Shown here in pieces: positions 45,078-55,169 of a stretch of 64,000 bases of DNA. The notes beneath the pieces are model-generated. The model had not been told where the DNA came from and did not search any database. It was given only the letters and a program-made list of their open reading frames with translations. The stretch comes from Pyrenochaeta sp. MPI-SDFR-AT-0127. Taxonomy: Eukaryota; Ascomycota; Dothideomycetes; Pleosporales; Cucurbitariaceae. The first letter of the stretch is position 1. Each line of letters starts with the position of its first letter. A program made the translations under genes and the position numbers. The stretch is from the NCBI GenBank assembly GCA_020747015.1, contig JAGTJM010000071.1, forward strand, positions 62,001 to 126,000, in the 5' to 3' direction.

Positions 45078-46359
45078 TAGAAGTCTTTCATAATCATATT
45101 GAAACCAATACTCGACAATTCTTGATAGTGCAAGTAGATCATAGGAGACTATGGGTCACCAAACGCTGTGCCTCTTATTGAATGATGTGACCTCAATAAC
45201 ATCTATTAGTCTAGCTAATTCATCGTTCAACAGTTGATACAGGGGCTCTATAACGATGCCTATTAGGACCCGCTAGATGTTCATCAAAGCTCTCTTGCAA
45301 GCTTGCAAGAATTTCCAACAAGCGCCCCTTCGAGATCTCTGTTAGGTGTTACTGAATATTGCCGAAGCTGAATTTTGTTGGACGAATTTTCCTAAACCTT
45401 GCCGTCGAAATTAGCATGGATGTCTCAGCTGTCGCGTCTCTACATTGGTAAAGTAGATGTAATTGGGCTAAGACGTAAGGACCTGTAAAGTAATTGTGCT
45501 AATCAGTCATTTCGTCTAAAGCAACTGAGATAGACATGTTGCTAAGATTGTCTTGTTATCAACCCGTGATTCGATTTTATCGCGTTTGAAGAAGACACAA
45601 CGGAAAGGCTCATTTAATAAATCTGACGAACAAAATACTGTCCCCACCCTCAAAAGCTCAAAGAAAATCTGACCAAGCAAACGGCCAGCCACGTTGGGTC
45701 GAAATGTAGTAACCGGGAAAAAGAGCCCTGAGAAATGTTCAAACATCTAATTGTCCACGCTTTTATGCTTTTAAATCGAGTAACGTTAAAACAATAAAAA
45801 TGAGAATAAGATACATAGGCAACTATAATATCGCAGTCGATGCAAGCCTAAAATCCCTCCTTAAAGACATTTTAGTATCTGAGTCTGCAATTCCGTGCAG
45901 GACACTGTGACCCGGAATGCTGATAACAACAATGCTCAGGCCTCATGTAAGAACACTTGTCAAATTGGTCACGAACGCAAAAGAGGTTCAGTCTCTTTAT
46001 GCTAAAGAACGCGACAAGCGGATAAAAAGGTTATCGCATTGCATTAAGCCCAATGGCAATCGGGATATTACATCCATATCTATCTTGCCGTTTGCATCAC
46101 CAGGTGCGACACTGTTCTCATTGCTGTGAAATCGAGATGTGGGGGGCCTATCAAGAAACTGACAGAATACCCACTTTGGTGAAAGAGTTTTCGTAGTCAG
46201 TTCCTTACCAGTGTGCTTATGGTTCATGCTGAAAGATATTGACCAATGGAAAGACATGGAGGAGAAAGTGCCAATCACATGGGTTGTAACATGACTAGCG
46301 CCGCGCGCCCTACATGTATTCACCTGACTTAGTTGCCCACTCCACCTTTAAAAGCAAAC
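45078..46359. other. Intergenic, 1.28 kb
   Basis: AT-leaning sequence with no supported gene. It contains an 18-bp perfect palindrome at 45293-45310. Confidence 0.5.
45293..45310. repeat. 18-bp perfect palindrome
   Basis: TCTTGCAAGCTTGCAAGA equals its own reverse complement over all 18 bases. It lies in a non-coding stretch ~215 bp after the small protein gene and ~1 kb before the IDO gene. It could be a dimeric regulator site or chance. Confidence 0.7.
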
Positions 46360-47968
46360 ATGTACATAATCACGCTCTCAATCAATACGCATCATTTGTT
46401 TGGATCTATTGCAATGCGTCAATTTTCTACTATTGAACCGGTTTCGGCTCCAACGTGCAGCTCTGAGCTTCCAATTTCAGCCATTCTGAATAAGGACTAT
46501 AGCTACTTTGACATATCTCCACGAACCGGATTTCTAGACATCGAGAATACTGCGTCCCTCATTCCATCAAATTTGCGAGAACATGACTGGGAAGTGGTTT
46601 TGGCCTCAGCGAAACGGTCGTGGGTTCACGCAGAGCCCTTGTCCAACCTGGAGGATGTAGATTCGTGGCGCAGCCATGTGCAGAACGTTAGTTATCTTTC
46701 CAGTACTCATCCTAAATCAAGGCGCTAAAGACACTGTGCAATAGATGGTGGTTTGGGAGAGCCTCTCACCTGCCTTGGCGAAGGACACTGCTTTGTTACG
46801 CCGCGCTTATGTGGTGCTTTGCATGTTGGGCCATTTCTACCTCCACGGTGCGCCTAAAAATAGTAGGAGTGGTAGCTCTGACTCTGAATCCGCCCATCGT
46901 AAAAATTTTGTGCCTGCACCAATCGCCATCCCGTGGTTGTTGGTGAGCAAAGCTTTGGGTCTCAAGCCAGTCCTTTCGTACGCGTCCCAAATTTTGTGGA
47001 ATTGTGCATATAACGATATATCCTTATTGGATGACCCGCTGCCCTCGGGCCAGATCAGGATTCTAGAGACTTTCACTGGCGACTCCTCCGAGGTTGCGTT
47101 CGATATCAGTCCAGCACGTGTTGAACTAGAAGGAGCAGTCATTCTTAAAGCAATACTCGACGTCCTGGCGACACACTTTCAAGGTTCAGACTTAATCCAG
47201 TCTCAGAGCGCTGTTACTCTGGAACTTCTTAGGATTGAGTCCGCTCTCAGGAGAATGAAGAGTCACCTTCTAATCTTGAAGAAGGATTGTGACCCGTTTC
47301 ACTTCTACTGGAAACTCAGACCATTGATTAGCGGGTCGGGACCAGAAGGGTGGACTTACGAGTTGAGTGGGGGTTCTGTGATCAATCTGCAGGTTGGAGG
47401 CTCAACCGCTGGTTCTTCATCCTTGCTACAAGCTCTGGACTCTTTTCTTGGCCTTCACTTGAGTGATTCGCAGATATCGTTTCGACGCGCGATGCAAGAG
47501 TACATGCCGCAAGGCCATCGTCTCTTCGTGCAAGAGCTGGAGAAATTGAAAGCCAGCCATGTAATCTCGCCGGCTATTAGCACGCAGTTGGGTTTTGACG
47601 ATCAGATTTCCCCTCTTCGGGCCTTTGTACTACACGCTAGTCACGTTGGTGAAGAGTGTCATGGACCGGACTTGCTCCGTATCAGCGGTTTAAAGTTGGG
47701 TCATGCTTATAACAGCGTCGTTCGAGGACTAAAAGAGTTCCGCGATGAACATTTCCGGATCGTATCGCTATTCATTATAAATCAAGCGAGCAAAGCACAA
47801 AAGAATATCGAAAACAACCCTTCTTTTGTTGAAGAGAGCAGTTTAAAAAAATCAAATCTTACGACTAAGCCGAAGATTTCTCTCACGGGTACTGGAGGAA
47901 GTGATTTGGCCAGGTTGCTGAAAGGGTATCGAGATAGTTCCCAGGAAGCTTTATTAGATCTATCATGA
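46360..47968 (+). CDS. Indoleamine 2,3-dioxygenase (IDO family)
   Basis: Two exons, 46360-46686 and 46745-47968, give 516 residues. IDO signatures are all present: LARDTALLRRAY-like helix before CMLGHFYLHG, PFHFYWKLRPLISG followed by GPEGWTYEL, GGSTAGSSSLLQALDSFLG, MQEYMPQGHRLFV, the proximal heme histidine in EFRDEHFRIV (about H445) and GTGGSDLARLLKGYRDSSQEALL. The enzyme is a heme dioxygenase opening the indole ring of tryptophan to N-formylkynurenine, the first step of kynurenine/NAD synthesis (yeast Bna2). Filamentous fungi carry several IDO paralogues with different efficiency, so this copy may not be the housekeeping one. The start could also be Met at 46414. No other kynurenine gene is nearby. 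Confidence 0.93.
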
Positions 47969-48877
47969 ATCATACTCCCGTGCTCAAACATGTCTTGGGA
48001 ATACCTCCCTGAGTGCATACCATAAGGCTAAATGCCGTAAATCAAATCGAATTGGGGTGAAAGTTCACATTTATCTGTGGCTGTGAGGCTGCTGCTGCAG
48101 GCTAGCCTCTCTCTGTTTAACATTAAAGCAAAGAAGCAGTCACGGCATTAAATTCGCCGATTTGATCGCAGGTGTACATGTCAGCATCACGGGCGCCGCA
48201 TTGCTACCCTGCCCGCTCCTCAATTATCGCCCTTGCTGTAACAAGCTCGATGAGAAGAACAAACACTAATTCTGTGGCGTAATTTTCTTGAGGGAGCTGG
48301 TGCGGCTTTCGAATCACTATGAATGGAAACGGAGTGAGAACGGAGGATGTCCCTCAAAATCAATGCTTGCAGGAACCATATGCGGCTATAGTATGCGAGT
48401 CACAGGAGCGCTGTGTACTGCTGTTACTGCACATCCTTACAAAAGTCTCTGCAGCTGGTTACCAGCGAGGCACTGAGCAAGTGATTTAGTAACGGCCGAC
48501 ATTGGATTGCAACCGCAAGCGATGACCAGTTGTGGAAGTGGAACTTGCTCGCCCTGACTTGTAAGCCAGACCTCCTCCCTATAACTTCACCTCTGATGAG
48601 CCACTTTCCATATACTTTGATCCTTCATGCCAAAGACAGATTATGTACTCTTTGGTCACCATGAACTGGGGCTACAAGCCCAACTCACTTCATACTCCCG
48701 CCCGTGTTTTAGCTGGTCCGGCACAGGCGCCTTAACAATTGAGTTCAGCTTGAATGATACCATTGTCATGTCTGCACAAAAGCTACCAATATTTCACCCA
48801 AACTCGGATTTCGATTAATTGCAACAAGTGTTTTCAGAAACAGACTTGCCAAATACGATGCTGGTGACCGAACCGGT
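47969..48877. other. Intergenic between convergent genes
   Basis: This 0.9-kb stretch lies between the IDO stop and the hydrolase stop. Small frames only; nothing was recognised. Confidence 0.45.
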
Positions 48878-50206
48878 TCAGCATATTTCCTCAGATGTGG
48901 ACTTTTTATTCTCGAAAGCTCTTCTCACGGCCAGGGCAACTTGTGGATGCATCATTATCCTATCATGTAGACCGTACCGTGGCACTTCTTGCCTAATGAG
49001 GCCTTTGGGGGTTGGCCAACTAACGTACCAACCTCCATCGTCCATTCCAACTATCTTGTTGCTCTTCGCTGTCTTGAAATCGTCTTGATTCAAGCTTGAA
49101 TGGCTTGCTGCACTAACGGCTTGCTCGAAAAGATCATCACTAAAAGACCAAGGCACTATGGGGTCGTCCTTTGCGTGAAAGATCTCGATGTGGTAAGTGG
49201 GACTGTAGTGTACAACATCCGCAAGTCTGTTTAAGTTCGGCCATTGGTTACGCATACCCCGGGTACAGAGCTCCCTTAGACGGGGGAATCTGGCAAGAGG
49301 TCCGAAAGCACGCACGCCGAAGAAGGTGCGATACTCCGACAACATCGTTGGCACGTCAGGGAAACCTCCGGTGATTATCAGCCCGGCAATAGACACTGAC
49401 TGAAAGGCTAACTGCTGAGCAAGAGCAATCGCAACGGAAGATCCCATAGACTGACCAAACAACACAATGCGGTGCGGATCGATACCGGCCACTTCGGTAG
49501 CCCATCGGAAGACAGATTGTGCATCGATGATGAGGCCTTCTTCGCTCGGTGTCCCAGACGAGAGGCCAAAGCCACGATAGTCAAAAGCAAGCACGTGAAT
49601 TTTGTTGGGCATTGTCGACGACAGGGAACGATAGCATTCCGTTCGACAGTATGCTGACATACTTCCCGACGAGCCGTGTGTATGAATCACCAACCTAGCT
49701 TCTGGGTCATCTCTCAGGAGTTGGAAATTGAGAGTTTCGTTGACATTTTCCCTCGGGTATTGACCTTGCGCGACAAGACGTGTGGCATTTTTGTAGTATA
49801 ATTCGATAGGCAGAACGTGCCAGGCATGGAGCCTCACCCCGTCCTTTGTCTCGATGAAGAATGGCATTGTTTGGCGGTGAGCGAAGCCAAATTGCTCAGG
49901 GTGGTTCAGGTCCTTACCACCGGTAAGCTTCAGGCGATGCATGTAGACGGCGTGGCGTTCTATCCATGGAACATGTACAACTGCGAGGATGCTGGCTGAG
50001 TATATGACGGATGCAACACCAATGCCAACTAGCATGGAGTTGAGCGACACTATTGTGTTGATCGGCATGCTGAAATGGCTGCTGGATAGCATGCGGTGGT
50101 ATATCCAGTTCCTGATCCCAGGAGAGGGTGATGAGGACAAGTGTGAGGTTGCATCAGCAGATTTCACCAAAGCTCCATGGTGCTCCTGTGGGTTTTCTTG
50201 GCACAT
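48878..50206 (-). CDS. Membrane-anchored alpha/beta hydrolase, ABHD12-like
   Basis: A single exon encodes 442 residues. One N-terminal membrane segment (MLVGIGVASVIYSASILAVV) precedes the hydrolase fold. Landmarks are the oxyanion region VIHTHGSSGS, DYRGFGLSSG, the nucleophile elbow GQSMGS (S253), the acid in HAKDDPIVPW (D347/D348) and a histidine in YGLHDRI (H414). The order and the N-terminal anchor match ABHD12-type lipases, which hydrolyse lysophosphatidylserine in animals; the fungal substrate is open. Translation may start at the first Met or at Met39 or later, just before the membrane segment. The frame is intact. Confidence 0.88.
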   Translation of the reverse strand: MCQENPQEHHGALVKSADATSHLSSSPSPGIRNWIYHRMLSSSHFSMPINTIVSLNSMLVGIGVASVIYSASILAVVHVPWIERHAVYMHRLKLTGGKDLNHPEQFGFAHRQTMPFFIETKDGVRLHAWHVLPIELYYKNATRLVAQGQYPRENVNETLNFQLLRDDPEARLVIHTHGSSGSMSAYCRTECYRSLSSTMPNKIHVLAFDYRGFGLSSGTPSEEGLIIDAQSVFRWATEVAGIDPHRIVLFGQSMGSSVAIALAQQLAFQSVSIAGLIITGGFPDVPTMLSEYRTFFGVRAFGPLARFPRLRELCTRGMRNQWPNLNRLADVVHYSPTYHIEIFHAKDDPIVPWSFSDDLFEQAVSAASHSSLNQDDFKTAKSNKIVGMDDGGWYVSWPTPKGLIRQEVPRYGLHDRIMMHPQVALAVRRAFENKKSTSEEIC

Positions 50207-51552
50207 CTAGAATGCTTCCAGGATCAAGTTTAACCCAAGAAGGGAGTATTTGGAGGATTGCGCCCAGTGAGGATGTGGCGTGATCCCTTGGTCGATGCGA
50301 CAGCCCACGAAAGTCGTCAAGTGGATCAAATAAGTGTTTTCTGGGCCATCTACTCCTTCTCGCAAGACTCTGCAGCGCGATACATTCAATGTCACACATT
50401 TTTGGAGAGAACCTGGCTTCCGCTACAGTTTTGAACATAGCAGCTGGTTGGCTTACGAGGCCTGTTAGGGTGTGCATTTAGATTGTTGTGATTCTTCACA
50501 ACCCAAGTACTTGGGCTGAGAGCTCCTCACGCTACGCAAATACGGGAGGGACGGCCCACAACGCTCTGTAAGGCCCCTGACTCGTGATCAAAAACGAACA
50601 GCCGGTGCTACATGCCGTTGGAATCCTTCAGACGCTAGCTAAGACACCTACACTGAGCTTTACGACAACTACGAGCTGACCGCTACACTTTGCCGACATA
50701 GCGACCAAAAATGTCCAAACTACACATCAAACGTTCGTAGGTAGGACTAATATCATGAACTTCAAGCCGGATGTCGCGCCAAACCCTGCGAAGCAGGGCT
50801 CCCGACTTGGCTCCTACGACACGGTCGTAGCGTCCGTGCTTCATGCCACGATTCCACTGGGCAAGCCTCCCACTGATGCAAAGCAGCTTCTAGTCATCAG
50901 GCCAGTCGATTGATCTGGAGCAGACAAACGGTTCAATGGAAGTAGAACTCGTCGCTGGCTTAACACTGATTGATCAGGGACTGAACGGATCATGACACGA
51001 ACGTGATTTTCCGGAAAAATGCGAGCTGCCAAGCTAACCTAATGCAGAAGTACTTTCTTGATCAGATTCAGGTGGCACATGTTCGTGTGAGGATCGATAC
51101 TAGATAACTAATATAGAACACAATGGTTAGTCCGGGATAAGGGGTAGCGGAGAAGGACATTCATATCAATATAACAAGCGCACACTTTTATAAGAGAAAT
51201 GACTTGGGAAGAATAGTTATCACATTCAGTATTTGAAAGAATGTTAGGTTAATTATACTAAACTATAAGGGTTTATCTTAGAGCTCTATACTTAAAAATC
51301 TTAGAACCCTAGGCTATATTAAAGCCTTAAATCCCCTTTAGTTCTTTTAAGACTGTTAGGACTCTAGGGCTCTAGGACCGGTGGGCCATAGTGTGGTACG
51401 GTTTCAGCGTTTTTCCATTATGGCTCGCAGGTTTACCCTCTAACGCACCAACAATCAGGCTAACACTATGAGGATAGTGTATGTCAAATGCAGTTACCCT
51501 AGCTCCAGCTGGATTCACAAAGAAGCCATAATGTCACCTGGAATACCGAACT
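50207..51552. other. Intergenic, 1.35 kb, AT-rich in its right part
   Basis: No supported gene. A 107-codon minus frame at 50477-50154 overlaps the hydrolase start and lacks any domain. The part from ~51110 is AT-rich (listed separately). Confidence 0.45.
51110..51400. repeat. AT-rich tract, possible RIP relic
   Basis: The line at 51181 counts to 30% GC. The tract is rich in TA steps and repeated CTAGG/TTAGG-like words. It resembles a degraded repeat, but no element ends or frames can be seen. Confidence 0.35.
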
Positions 51553-52116
51553 CTATGTACTGTTTGGATCCCTTACAAGCTTGACAATCAGCCCCGACGG
51601 CGTAGCCTTACTAGCTTTGTACGACGCCGAGGTATAAGCCTCATTCGTCGTATCGGGAACAATCCCCAACTGACCTCCATTAGTAGCACAAGCGCTTAGC
51701 AGCGACGGATTGCTGCTCTTGGTGCTCCCATCCCGCTCGAGCCCATCGATAGTGCGTGCAATGTCATAGTACGTGATAGACGAGTTGCTCCGTGGCGTAA
51801 TGTGCTTGACCAGCGCGAGGACGGTGCCGGCATCGAATATGGGTAGTGACCACTCTGAGCAATCCGTTTCGGGTGGCATTGTCCATAGTGGATTGCCCGC
51901 TGTATCAGCCAGATGCCGGAGGTAGGCCCCTGCGTACTCGATGTCGGCCGTGTCGATGTTCTGCGAGGTGCCGCCATTGGTGCCGCCGTAGCAGACTAGG
52001 GTGGCTGTCTCACCGCAGGAGCGGGCTTGGAGGCGGGCAGGCTTGTCGAACGGCTTCCCTTGGGCAAGGGCCGCGAGGAGGAGGGTTATATACGAGAAAA
52101 GCGTCTGAGAGTACAT
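51553..52116 (-). CDS. Small secreted protein, effector-like
   Basis: A single exon from the ATG at 52116 encodes 187 residues; an open frame continues upstream to 52236 but is polar. The first ~19 residues (MYSQTLFSYITLLLAALAQG) are a signal peptide. A basic pair ahead of ARSCGETATLVCYGG could be a processing point. The mature part has four cysteines (SCGE, VCYGG, DCSEW, SACAT), compatible with two disulfides. Conserved-looking blocks are ADIEYAGAYLRHL, DCSEWSLP, VLALVKHI and SGLIVKLVRDP. I recall a family of secreted fungal proteins with this outline, without function. Size and secretion fit an effector or wall-associated role; nothing more can be said. Confidence 0.72.
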   Translation of the reverse strand: MYSQTLFSYITLLLAALAQGKPFDKPARLQARSCGETATLVCYGGTNGGTSQNIDTADIEYAGAYLRHLADTAGNPLWTMPPETDCSEWSLPIFDAGTVLALVKHITPRSNSSITYYDIARTIDGLERDGSTKSSNPSLLSACATNGGQLGIVPDTTNEAYTSASYKASKATPSGLIVKLVRDPNST

Positions 52117-53439
52117 GTTGATGAGTTGAAGTGGGATAACAGTTGGAAACTTGAGAGTATTGTTGTGGTGCTCAGGTGAGGATGAGAAAGGTGGGCCTGC
52201 TTGTGATGTGAGATGACGGTCTCTTGGAGGCTTCAAGTAGATAATTCACTTGAGCTTCGCTCCACTCATCATTCATCATTTCCAAAGTACTTTTCGGAGG
52301 ATCCCAGCCGTGTGGTATGCTAAGTGTGCCTTGTGGCCCGAGATATCCATGAAACTTCAGACCGGTGACCTGCTGACGGCCAGGTCAGCTACTAGGAGCT
52401 AAGCATGTTATATATGACTCTTTAAACGGAGTATGTATACTATTCAAGCAGGTGATGGATCGCCCCGTTGGTATTGAGTCGTTCTTTGAATCCTACATAG
52501 TCATCAATACTACGCTGCTAACCTCTCGAGATGAAGATTGCTGACTGCAGGTTGCTAGACCTGCTTCGCCACAGAGACTTTAATATCAAATGTTAGAGAA
52601 TGCCTTATGCTAACTGCTTTGGTTCCTTGCCTATAATGTAAAAGTGTGTATATCACTCACTGCAGGCTGTCAGCCCCTGTAAAGGAAGATATCGAAAATT
52701 CTCGGTTCAATCACAAAGGCTAGCAAAGATTTTTAGTGTGCAATAAGCAACAGATAACAGAGTTCATACAATTTTTTTTTAGTAACACAAGCCCTTACAA
52801 GCCTTCTCCAAGTTAAACAAGATTTTACGCGACGTCGATCTATGGCAACGTCTTGGCATCAGATGCCGAAATGCATAACCAACATTTCTCTGTTCGAGTT
52901 ATACAAAGGAGCTAGTTTTCATTCAGTTAAGTGTCCCAGTCGCACGGGCCTATTTCTAGTTGACTGAATAAAATCCAGCTCCTTCGTATTCTCACGTCAG
53001 ACGATAATTTGCAACGTCTGGCAACCTAAGTGGGAACCCTACAAGCGCGTCTTTGGGTAGATTTCGCCCTGAACTCGCCAATGAGCGTTATGTATTTATA
53101 GTGGATTACCGGATAAATAGCGGTCATTTTACAATTCCTCTTCCGTCTATTCTACTTACTTGTCCTTCTGTAATGCAAATTAAGAATTGTAGCAAGGATT
53201 CCAACTTGAGTGCAAATGCTCTCTGCAATAAGCTTCGCCAAGGGTCCTCATTTCCTTGGTGAACGCTTCTTTCCACCCCAGGATAGAAGACCGCGTAAAA
53301 CCTCATTCAATTCATGTAGGACAAGAGAATAGAATAATGATAGACTATCAAGTAAGAAAACGTCCCAAGGTGTAGATTGGTGTGCCCTCTAGGACCTCAC
53401 AACTTCGTGAGACTAGAGCTTACGAACCTCTCTGGGAGA
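52117..53439. other. Intergenic, 1.3 kb
   Basis: AT-leaning sequence between two minus-strand genes, with a poly-T run near 52773. Frames are below 70 codons and featureless. Confidence 0.5.
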
Positions 53440-54312
53440 TCACTTCTGTTCTGCATCATTTGCCCAAATTGGCACGTATTCCTTGTAGCGAACGCTCATC
53501 CCCAACACGTTCCTGCTCAGCCAGTAATTGAATCCTGAGATAGCCCTCGACTTGACGAAACGCATGCGTTCCTCGAAACGGTGGACCCAACTCGGGGGCG
53601 ACCAAGGGTTGATCCATCTGAAGATGGTGATGGTGCCGTGATCCTCCAAAAAATCGTGCACATGTAGCGTAGCCCTAATCTGCACCCAAAGCAGCCGTCT
53701 TACCAACATTTCCCCTAGCCTGGGTGCTGACCGCGTGACCGCGTACAGGGCCCTGATCCAGGCAGGCGTGGTGCAAAGGCAGAAGTAGACCTCGGCATCT
53801 TGCACCATACTGCAGAGGAGATGATCTAGGACCCTTGATGCAACCGTGCCGCTGAGCTTTGCGGTAGCTGCATCGTCGTTGGGGTCCAATTTTCCCATCG
53901 AGGTCCAATGTCCAGGTTTCTCAGGTGGCGCGGGGCCAGGGGTGGCCCAGGTTGCGCTGCCGACAAACCAGCGGCCCGAAAGGGTGGTGATTTCGCTGCA
54001 GCCGTCTGACTGCGTGTGGGTGTGATGCAGGGTGTACCACCCGCTCTTTGGTGGTATCTCGATAATTAGCGAGCCGTTGCGTGCTTCGGAGAGGTCGAAT
54101 GTGACAACATCGGTCTCGTTTGGAGGGCGAACAACCGACCTCATAGGAGTCCAGAAGCGTTGCAGACGCTCAAAGCGTGACTGGTATGAGGTGTTGGTTC
54201 GATGGGCGCAGCTTGTCCATAGCAACCGGTGGACGTGATGCCTGCGCGCAAGTCGTTCGCCAAGGAGAGCGAGTGTTAGCGTCGCGGCGACGATGGTGAG
54301 GTCGAGTCCCAT
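53440..54312 (-). CDS. Unknown protein with N-terminal hydrophobic anchor
   Basis: A single exon encodes 290 residues with no family I recognise. The N-terminus LDLTIVAATLTLALLGERLARRHH is one hydrophobic segment followed by arginine/histidine, so a type of signal anchor with the bulk either lumenal or cytosolic. The middle has GSLIIEIPPKSGWYTLHHTHTQSDGC with a histidine/cysteine cluster that could bind metal, then SGRWFVGSATWATPGP. The C-terminal half is rich in aromatic residues (WINPWSPPSWVHRFEERM) and ends in a hydrophilic tail. The uninterrupted 290 codons and GC-rich third positions support a real gene. Function is unknown. Confidence 0.6.
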   Translation of the reverse strand: MGLDLTIVAATLTLALLGERLARRHHVHRLLWTSCAHRTNTSYQSRFERLQRFWTPMRSVVRPPNETDVVTFDLSEARNGSLIIEIPPKSGWYTLHHTHTQSDGCSEITTLSGRWFVGSATWATPGPAPPEKPGHWTSMGKLDPNDDAATAKLSGTVASRVLDHLLCSMVQDAEVYFCLCTTPAWIRALYAVTRSAPRLGEMLVRRLLWVQIRATLHVHDFLEDHGTITIFRWINPWSPPSWVHRFEERMRFVKSRAISGFNYWLSRNVLGMSVRYKEYVPIWANDAEQK

Positions 54313-55169
54313 GGTGTGCTTGAAAGAAGTTTAGTCTGAGATATGGATTACTAGCGAGAGAATGGCCGAGGTGGATAGAAGAGAGTTCAGGCCGCCGAAT
54401 GAGTTACGGAGGTTGCATGATATAATTCTAGGAGCGGGGATGGTTCGGTGGTTCTCTCTTTTTAGGAAAGGCCCCCAGTACACGGCAACCTCCACTGCAG
54501 GTACAATGTATTTCCAACTCTCGCCGAGATTAACCTGCTAACGGGCGTGGCGCAGCTACTCGTCCAAGTGCATGTCAGCATGCCCTGCAAATGCTCTAGG
54601 TACGCCGTGAGGCGTCCAGCTCGGAAACCACAAGCAGGGATAGAATCATGTTTGTCGAAGCTCACTCATCAACCGCCCTCCTGCACGCAAAGGCTCCCTG
54701 CTAGCTGTTCCCGAGTTGAATGGATTGTCGCAGTATCTACAAGGGGGAGCATGAATGGACGAGTTGTGGGACCCAGGACACGGAAGAAATTTGTAGGGAA
54801 AATCATCAACTTGTATGGAAGGTCCGCTGGCCATCCTTACATCCCACCCCCTTGTATGTACAACTATACAGACGGACAATCTTACGCATATCACGCTTAG
54901 ATCATTATGGGCGGCCGGAGAAGAAGTTCACCGTATGAGCCTGACATCTTACTCAAGGGGCAGAATGACGGATCACTGGTATACCCGGCAAATCCTTCTG
55001 GGTCAGTATAAGCTCCTCTGGGCAGTTTATAAGCATAATAATGTCGGTCTTGTGTTAGAACTTGGTAGCTGTTCCACCGTTGAGTTCAAAGAGTCTACTT
55101 TCATCTCACTAGACACTCCTTCCGTTGGGCGAATTATCCCGCTACCCCTTTTCCATCGCTACACGCAAG
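54313..55169. other. Intergenic between divergent genes
   Basis: This 0.86-kb stretch holds the promoters of the unknown gene and the GH55-SGNH gene. Frames inside show no domain. Confidence 0.45.

Noticed and set aside
30141..47968. Possible secondary-metabolite cluster (flavoenzyme, IDO, SDR, hydrolases)
   Set aside because: No polyketide synthase, NRPS, terpene cyclase or prenyltransferase in view, and the oxidative genes are spread among unrelated genes.
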